64,000 bases of DNA from Symbiodinium natans (lineage: Eukaryota > Sar > Dinophyceae > Suessiales > Symbiodiniaceae): NCBI GenBank assembly GCA_905221605.1, contig CAJNDS010002272.1, positions 112,501 through 176,500 on the forward strand. Direction: 5' to 3'. Positions 58,536-64,000 of the stretch are shown here, one piece after another. The notes beneath the pieces were generated by a model, which did no database searches, had not been told where the DNA came from, and saw only the letters and a list, made by a program, of their open reading frames with translations. How positions within the stretch are numbered: the stretch's first letter is position 1; each line of letters begins with the position of its first letter. Both the position numbers and the translations under genes were made by a program.

Positions 58536-58610
58536 GAACAGTGCCGCTACTGTGGACCTGGCTCCAGTGGCGCCTACACCAGCATCCCGTGCCCGACGGT
58601 ACTTCCCTAG
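58536..58610 (+). CDS. Terminal exon of the CRFCG family (EQCRYCGPGSSGAYTSIPCP)
   Basis: After GTCCCAAG, 24 codons read EQCRYCGPGSSGAYTSIPCP, then TVLP and TAG. It is homologous to the second exon at 35,391 (ECRFCG...Y..IPCPT). It begins in phase 0 with GA after the AG, which fits a GA/AGGA-type join to an exon ending in ADGIH such as the one at 39,310-39,399. The copia element lies just upstream. Confidence 0.5.
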   Translation, partial: EQCRYCGPGSSGAYTSIPCPTVLP

Positions 58611-58639
58611 GCCGCAGTTCAGGGTTCAGGGTTCAGGGT

Positions 58640-58745
58640 TTCGGGTTTAGGGGTTGAGGGGTTGAGGGGTTGAGGGGTTGAGGGGTTGAGGGGTTGAGGG
58701 GTTGAGGGGTTGAGGGGTTGAGGGGTTGAGGGGTTGAGAGGTTAG
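58640..58745. repeat. GGGGTTGA 8-mer array
   Basis: About twelve tandem GGGGTTGA units, then degenerate TTTAGGG-like sequence to about 58,985. The reverse complement of the CCCCTCAA type at 4,355 is TTGAGGGG, so this is the same variant in the other orientation. Confidence 0.93.
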
Positions 58746-59103
58746 GGGTTAGGGTTTAGAGTCTGGGGTTTAGGGTTTGGGGCTTCAGGGCGCTTAGTGG
58801 TTGAGGGCGTTTAGGGGTTGAGGGTGTTTAGGGCGTTTAGGGGTTTACGGGTTTAGGGGTTGAGGGCGTTTAGGGGTTAAGGGTGTTTAGGTGTATTACC
58901 GGGGTTGAGGGGTTTAGGGTTTAGTTTCAGGGTTTAGGGTTTAGTGCTTAGGGGCTTAGGGGCTTAGGAGCTTAGGGGTTTAGGGCATCATCCTAAAACC
59001 GCCCAATTCCGAAAAACCCAAAGCCCTCACACCCAATCCTTCGACCCTAGAGCCATAAACCATCCAATGGATCTGGATACTCCGAGTGAGCTGAGGACTT
59101 CGT

Positions 59104-59250
59104 GACCAAGGAAAGGTGGCCCCTAAACCCTGCACCCCCTAAATCCTAAATCCTAAACGCTGAACCCTAAACCCCCTAAACTCCCTAAACACCCTAAACC
59201 CCCTACACCCCCTAAACTCCCTAAACTCCCTAAACCCTCAACCCAGAGCC
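59104..59250. repeat. Degenerate CCCTAAA-like repeats
   Basis: Units such as CCCCCTAAA and CTCCCTAAA in a short field. Confidence 0.75.
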
Positions 59251-59339
59251 TTACGCTGCCCCAAACTTTATGCCGTCTTAACCCCTTGAGCTATAAACCC
59301 CACACTCTCTGCACCTGAAGCCACCTGGCCCGCAAAATC

Positions 59340-59720
59340 CCACATGAATATTCTTAGACAATTTTCGTTGAAAGTATGGGAATAGGGTCTTGGCTTTAGT
59401 AAAATGTCTTTAGGGAGGAATAGGGTCTGGGCATATGTGAAATGCCTTTCGTGACGAGGGAAAACACAAGATTATGGACTGGGTGCCAGCCTAAACCTTG
59501 AAGAAATAGGCTAGGCTACTCGTAAACAATAAATATTCGCTGAATATGTGGGAATGGGTTTTAGCGGATGTTTAGTAGCGAGGGAAAATCTAAAGTTTTG
59601 TTAGCCTGAACCGTCAACAAATAGGGTTAAGTGAAATCTCTCTAGTGGCGAAGGAAAATTTAAGGCTTTGGAATAAGTTTAGGCCTAAACCTGTAGGGTC
59701 TGCATCGAAACCTTAAACGA
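59340..59720. repeat. Three diverged copies of a non-telomeric repeat
   Basis: The core GTGACGAGGGAAAACACAAG (59,451) recurs as GTAGCGAGGGAAAATCTAAAG (59,575; first 20 bases comparable) and GTGGCGAAGGAAAATTTAAG (59,645). Similar text (AGCCTAAACC or AGCCTGAACC) follows the first two. Unequal spacing. No coding potential. Confidence 0.5.
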
Positions 59721-61225
59721 ATAAACATAGGGAAGCTCTGTAATGTTTAGTGGAACTCCTGAAGGTTTCAGCGAAGGGCTTGCTTGTCAGCTACTGGAAC
59801 AACTTTGCGTACAACGGGCTTAGCTTGGTGTTCAAATAATTTAGGATGCAAGCTTGGTGTATTTCTGTTGCGTGCGACCCGGAGGGGAGGGTCCAAAATC
59901 CACTTCCTCACACTGCCCTTACCCATTGGTTGAAAGGGGTGGCCCGCCAGATATGGCACAAATTATATCGCAGCACCCCGCTCCCTTCCACTGTGCTTAC
60001 ATGTTTTTTTTGCTTTCGAAATAGCTTTTACTTCGGTTTTGCAAAATGTCTCAGGTATCCCACGCACCTCATTCAACACAAATCAAAGGTTTTGTAACTG
60101 CAACCCCCAAAAACCTACATCAATAAGTCCTTCGCAAGATTACTTGGCTCCTGCCGGACGCTAGCCCTAAATCAACAATGCAAGTTCACAAACGCAAAAG
60201 AGAAACCTCCCTTGCCTGGTGCCCAAATCTTTGCGTCAATGTTTGTTGTCCAGAGGGCTTTGAGGAACTCAATGGCCTGAACACAGTCAGTACACTCCGA
60301 AAACTTTTTTCTCAAAAGCCATGGCCGACTTCTGTTACGTGAAACAGTACGCCAGTCCAAGATGGGACTGGGTCTTGCAGGATTTCGGGACATTCCACCT
60401 GCGAGTACTCTGTTTCTTTTTAGTGTCGGGGCTTACAGAAGCATGCCCAATAAGGCCTTGTAATTGTTGGGGCGTGCGTGGCTTCGCGTGTGCGTCCCAG
60501 CAGCCAAAAAGCTTTTTGGGTTTATGATTCATGGTTGGGTTTTTCCTCCGTGCACTTGCCAAGAATCTAGCACTTCTTCCATGTGACAGGCAAAAAAGGG
60601 CCCTGAAGACGGCGGCTCGTCGGCATGTTGAGAGGCACTGGATTTGCGGTTGTTGAGTTTTGGCCCCAGGACTGCTTGGTTGAGCGGCATCGTGGCCCAG
60701 CCTGGCACTTGGCCAGGGCTCGTGGCCTTTCCTTGCGGCGCAACAAAGTTTCAAGTAAAATGTGTTTTCAGCGAAATGCTGTCGTAAGCCACATCTGCCT
60801 GCTGTCTGAAACGGCTCACGCAGTATGCAGACCGTTACATTTAGATTCGTTCTTGGTGGGATTGCGTGGCCTGTGCAATACCCGCGGAACAGAGTGCGTA
60901 TCCAATTGTCTTGATGCGGTTGGCGAATGTAAGGGGTCCCTTAAGTGACTCTCAGGTCCCGGCCGTATGCCATTGCGGGATCTCTTGAGAGGGCACCTCT
61001 TGGGGGGGGCATTCCACCCGTCCCTGTCAAGCGATTCTCGGGGTGGCTGTTTGGGGCTGCGCTGGAGTTTTTTAAATGCTTGGAGGGCGGGGAGGGCTCA
61101 CTGGAGGGTGGCGAGGGTGCGCGGGGCAGTGGGCGGTGATGGATCTGCTGGTTGGTGAACCAAGAACGCAGAAACCAGCCTACGTTGGATGTCATTTCGT
61201 AGCGGTTGTAGATTCTACGTTCTGA
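59721..61225. other. Unique stretch, 1.5 kb, without an assigned gene
   Basis: The longest non-repeat, non-element stretch in the window. Frames of 60-139 codons occur on both strands in conflict (for example 59,846-60,097 +, 60,335-60,754 -, 60,625-60,948 +, 60,945-61,139 +). None shows a recognisable motif. The region is free of telomere-type arrays. Confidence 0.35.
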
Positions 61226-61258
61226 TTGTACTCTCTTTCGCTCGTTCGCTCTTTCGCT

Positions 61259-62226
61259 CTTAACTTTTGGACAACAATTCTAAATCTGAGATCTTATTAT
61301 CTGACATTAAAGACTATCCCATTATTTCCTTGGGCTTTCTTGATTACAGCTTTCATGCTTTTATTAACATTACCAATCTTATCTGGTACACTTCTTTTAA
61401 TATTGGGTGATCTTCATTCTAATACACTTTTCTTTGATCCTATATTTGGAGGAGATCCTATATTCTATCAACATTTATTTTGGTTTTTTGGACATCCAGA
61501 AGTTTACATCTTAATAATTCCTGCATTTGGGATCATTTCCATAATAATTTCTGGGATTTTACAATTAATAATCTTTGGTAACCAATCAATGATCTTTGCC
61601 ATGTCATCTATTTCTCTTCTTGGAAGTCTTGTTTGGGGGCATCATATGTATACTGTAGGTTTAGAAAGTGATACAAGAGCTTATTTTACAGGAGTTGCAA
61701 TCTTAGTATCCTTACCAACTGGTACAAAAATCTTTAATTGGCTTTTTACATATCTTGGAAATCCACCATTATTACACCTTAGAATTATTTCTGTCTTCTT
61801 CTCACATCTCTTTTTATTAATGTTTACTATAGGTGGTTCTACAGCAAATAATTTCTTGGAAAGGCTGCAGTAGATCTAGGATTACATGATACATATTATG
61901 TTGTAGCACATTTTCATTTTGTTCTTTCTTTAGGAGCTATAATTTCTATCTTCTCTGGAATAATTTTTAATGGAGAAAAGATTGTTGGTACTAAGAATTT
62001 ATTTCTTTCATCCTCTAGTACACTTTCTCTTTTTCATCTACATTTAATATTTATTGGTATTCTTCTTACCTTTTCCCCAATGCATTTCTTAGGATTTAAT
62101 GTTATGCCAAGAAGAATCCCATCCTTTCCAGATTCTTTTAATTCCTGGAATTCCCTGTCATCTATTGGATCAGGAATAACTTTCCTATCTTTTGGTTGTT
62201 TTACTATTAAGGGACTGACAGCTCAA
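61259..62226 (+). pseudogene. cox1: Nuclear copy of mitochondrial cox1 (NUMT), frameshifted
   Basis: AT-rich insert encoding about 320 residues of cytochrome c oxidase subunit I, lacking the N-terminal third. It reads LNFWTTILNLRSYYLTLKT, HPEVYILIIPAFG (copper-B His and Tyr), VWGHHMYTVGL (copper-B His pair) and, after a frame change, [16 protein letters not shown] (heme histidines). The frame shifts between GGST at 61,843 and AAVDLGL at 61,864, where the sequence seems two bases longer than needed. Composition and codon use differ sharply from the surroundings. The mitochondrial protein would be the heme-copper core of respiratory complex IV; this copy cannot encode it. The right end abuts CCCTAAA repeat directly. 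Confidence 0.9.
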
Positions 62227-62490
62227 ACCCTAAACCCTAAACCCTAAACCCTAAACCCTAAACCCTAAACCCTAAACCCTAAACCCTAAACCCTAAACCC
62301 TAAACCCTAAACCCTAACACCTAAACCCTAAACCCTAAACCCTAAACCCTAAACCCTAAACCCTAAACCCTAAACCCTAAACCCTAAACCCTAAACCCTA
62401 AACCCTAAACCCTAAACCCTAAACCCTAAGCCCTAAGCCCTAAACCCTAAACCCTAGCCCTAAACCCTAAACCCTAAGCCCAAAACCCTC
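62224..62490. repeat. CCCTAAA telomere-type array abutting the NUMT
   Basis: About 37 units starting with no spacer after the last cox1 codon (GCTCAAACCC). A few CCCTAAG and one CACCTAA step. Confidence 0.97.
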
Positions 62491-62569
62491 AGCAAACTTG
62501 GGGGCTGAGGGCTTAGGGCTCATACGATGGAAGGTTTTGGGGGGTCAAGGCTGGGTTCGGGGTAGAAGA

Positions 62570-62665
62570 AACCCTAAACCCTAAACCCTAAACCCTAAAC
62601 CCTAAACCCTAAACCCTAAACCCTAAACCCTAAACCCTAAACCCTAAACCCTAAACCCTAAACTA
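62570..62665. repeat. CCCTAAA telomere-type array
   Basis: About 13 perfect units. Confidence 0.96.
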
Positions 62666-62769
62666 TGGGGTTTCGGGTTTAAGGCTTGCAACTCTGGCCC
62701 AACTCCCAGGGTTTAGGCTTTAGGGTTTAGGGTTTATGGAGGGTTTAGGGTTTGGGGTGGAAAATGCAG

Positions 62770-62834
62770 ACAAGCAGAATCACCACGTGGAGGTCTCCAA
62801 CCTGGACTTTATGAACCTGGGATGCGCGCGCTAA
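62770..62834 (+). CDS. Candidate terminal exon (KQNHHVEVSNLDFMNLGCAR)
   Basis: After AAATGCAG the frame reads KQNHHVEVSNLDFMNLGCAR and TAA. Left flank TTTAGGG, right TTGAGGG/TTTAGGG. No family was recognised. Confidence 0.35.
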
Positions 62835-62967
62835 GGCCTTGGGAAAACGTCACATGTTAGGTTGAGGGTTGAGGGTTTAGGGTTTAGGGTTTCGGGTTTA
62901 GGGTTTAGGGTTTAGGGATTCAGATTCAGAGGGTCGTATTTTCGCTGAAGCTCAGAGGGGTTTTAAG

Positions 62968-63118
62968 GGCCTAAACCCCTAAACCCCTAAACCCCTAAAC
63001 CCCTAAACCCCTAAACCCCTAAACCCCTAAACCCCTAAACCCCTAAACCCCTAAACCCCTTAACCCCTTAACCCCTTAACCCCTAAACCCCTAAACCCCT
63101 AAACCCCTAAACCCCCAA
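62968..63118. repeat. CCCCTAAA 8-mer array
   Basis: About 17 tandem CCCCTAAA or CCCCTTAA 8-mers. Confidence 0.95.
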
Positions 63119-63174
63119 ACCCTCAAACCCCCAAACCCTAAACCCTCATTTAGTTGACCTGTCTTCCCTTTCAG

Positions 63175-63243
63175 TGGCCGTCGGCTCCTCCACTGACTTC
63201 TGCTGAGCCGCAAGGCACAGCGACGAATTCGAGGTCCATCAAG
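63175..63243 (+). CDS. Exon-like island (WPSAPPLTSAEPQGTATNSR)
   Basis: A textbook acceptor with pyrimidine tract (GTCTTCCCTTTCAG), exactly 23 codons WPSAPPLTSAEPQGTATNSR, SIK, then the donor GTTGGGGTTTAGGG. Left flank CCCTAAA-type, right TTTAGGG. Serine/threonine/proline-rich linker-like sequence. This is one of the best-bordered islands. Confidence 0.47.
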
Positions 63244-63245
63244 GT

Positions 63246-63345
63246 TGGGGTTTAGGGTTTAGGGTGTAGGGTTTAGGGTTTGGGGTTTAGGGTTTAGGGT
63301 TTAGGGTTTAGGGTTTAGGGTTTAGGGTTTAGGGTTTAGGGTTTC
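63246..63345. repeat. TTTAGGG telomere-type array
   Basis: About 14 units directly after the donor of the preceding island. Confidence 0.96.
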
Positions 63346-63480
63346 GCCCCAAATGAATAACTGCATTAGGGTTTTGCCCCAATGAACAGCTGCACTTCGA
63401 GGCGCCTCTAAGTCCTCTAAGTAGGTTGCAAGTATAGTCTTATAATTCAGGGCGTATAAGGACCCATGAAGCTCCAAGTA

Positions 63481-63661
63481 GCCCTAAACCCTAAACCCTA
63501 AACCCTAAACCCTAAACCCTAAACCCTAAACCCTAAACCCTAAACCCTAAACCCTAAACCCTAAACCCTAAACCCTAAACCCTAAACCCTAAACCCTAAA
63601 CCCTAAACCCTAAACCCTAAACCCTAAACCCTAAACCCTAAACCCTAAACCCTAAACCCTA
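63481..63661. repeat. CCCTAAA telomere-type array
   Basis: About 26 perfect units. Confidence 0.97.
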
Positions 63662-64000
63662 GCCCAAGCCTGACCCCAGACTAGACGCCAGAACTGTTTC
63701 AGCCATGAACATGAACGGGGTTTCCGAAACTAGGGGTACCCCTTGTTGGGGGGTCCCTTGAAGGGGGTTCTATTCTATTTGGGCCCTAAACCCGAAACCC
63801 TAGTTAAACCCTAAAACCCTGAACCCGGAAAGTACTCCTAATTTGCGAAATGCCCCCGCATCAGCAGTCCCTCACTGACTTGACTCACAGGCATGGGGGT
63901 TGACGTAGGGCTTTGGGCGCAGGGGGTCTCGAGTCCTCTGGGCTTTCAGAGGAATCGGGGTTTATATAGGGCTTAGGGTTTAGGGTTCGGGTTCCAGTTG
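63662..64000. other. Unique and degenerate telomere-like sequence to the window end
   Basis: No convincing open frame or motif. Ends in TTTAGGG-like sequence. The window end is not a chromosome end as far as the sequence shows. Confidence 0.4.

Noticed and set aside
59846-61158. Several 60-139 codon frames in the unique stretch
   Set aside because: They overlap on opposite strands, have no motif and no splice support; reported only as an unassigned stretch.

Overview
The window looks like dinoflagellate nuclear DNA, most likely Suessiales or Symbiodiniaceae. The evidence is: thousands of copies of the telomere-type unit TTTAGGG/CCCTAAA and its variants; introns that seem to use GC and GA as well as GT donors, with AGG at both borders; retrotransposons of a style I associate with dinoflagellates (CCCH fingers in Gag, acidic insertions in integrase); a nuclear copy of a dinoflagellate-type mitochondrial cox1; and a spliced-leader-like string in one LTR. 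No rRNA, tRNA, CRISPR or bacterial-type operon was seen.

Layout. 1-10,970 and 19,820-39,480 are fields of telomere-like repeat broken every few hundred bases by GC-rich islands of 50-150 bp. Many islands are open in one frame on the + strand, start after an AG and end at GT, GC or GA. In several of them the left flank is CCCTAAA and the right flank TTTAGGG, so the DNA between two islands behaves like an intron with inverted telomere-type repeats at its ends. In 29.9-39.4 kb and at 58.5 kb the islands rebuild a recurring small protein family with a W(D/E)..C, LGC.ADG.H and CR(F/Y)CG signature. Two members can be joined across GA-AG introns.

10,974-19,818 is a complete LTR element on the minus strand (287-bp LTRs, TSD TAGGG). 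It encodes three long ORFs with CCCH zinc fingers, a WW domain and an S1-like domain, but no protease, integrase or reverse transcriptase. 39,488-43,036 and 43,192-46,775 are a direct tandem duplication. Each unit carries a KH-domain gene, a second unrecognised gene and two small coding islands; each unit has a stop codon in a different gene. 47,689-58,441 is a complete Ty1/copia element on the plus strand (344-bp LTRs that I read as identical, TSD CCCTT). Its pol carries an apparent 2-oxoglutarate/Fe(II) oxygenase-like domain between integrase and reverse transcriptase, and several frameshifts. 61,259-62,226 is a nuclear mitochondrial cox1 fragment joined directly to a CCCTAAA array. The rest, to 64,000, is again telomere-like field with a few exon-like islands.

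Reading the parts together: both LTR elements landed in telomere-type DNA, and both use a copia-style primer site that matches the anticodon arm of initiator tRNA-Met. The CCCH-only element may depend on enzymes from copia relatives such as the one at 47.7-58.4 kb. All gene calls outside the retroelements are exon-level inferences read by eye and need transcript support.
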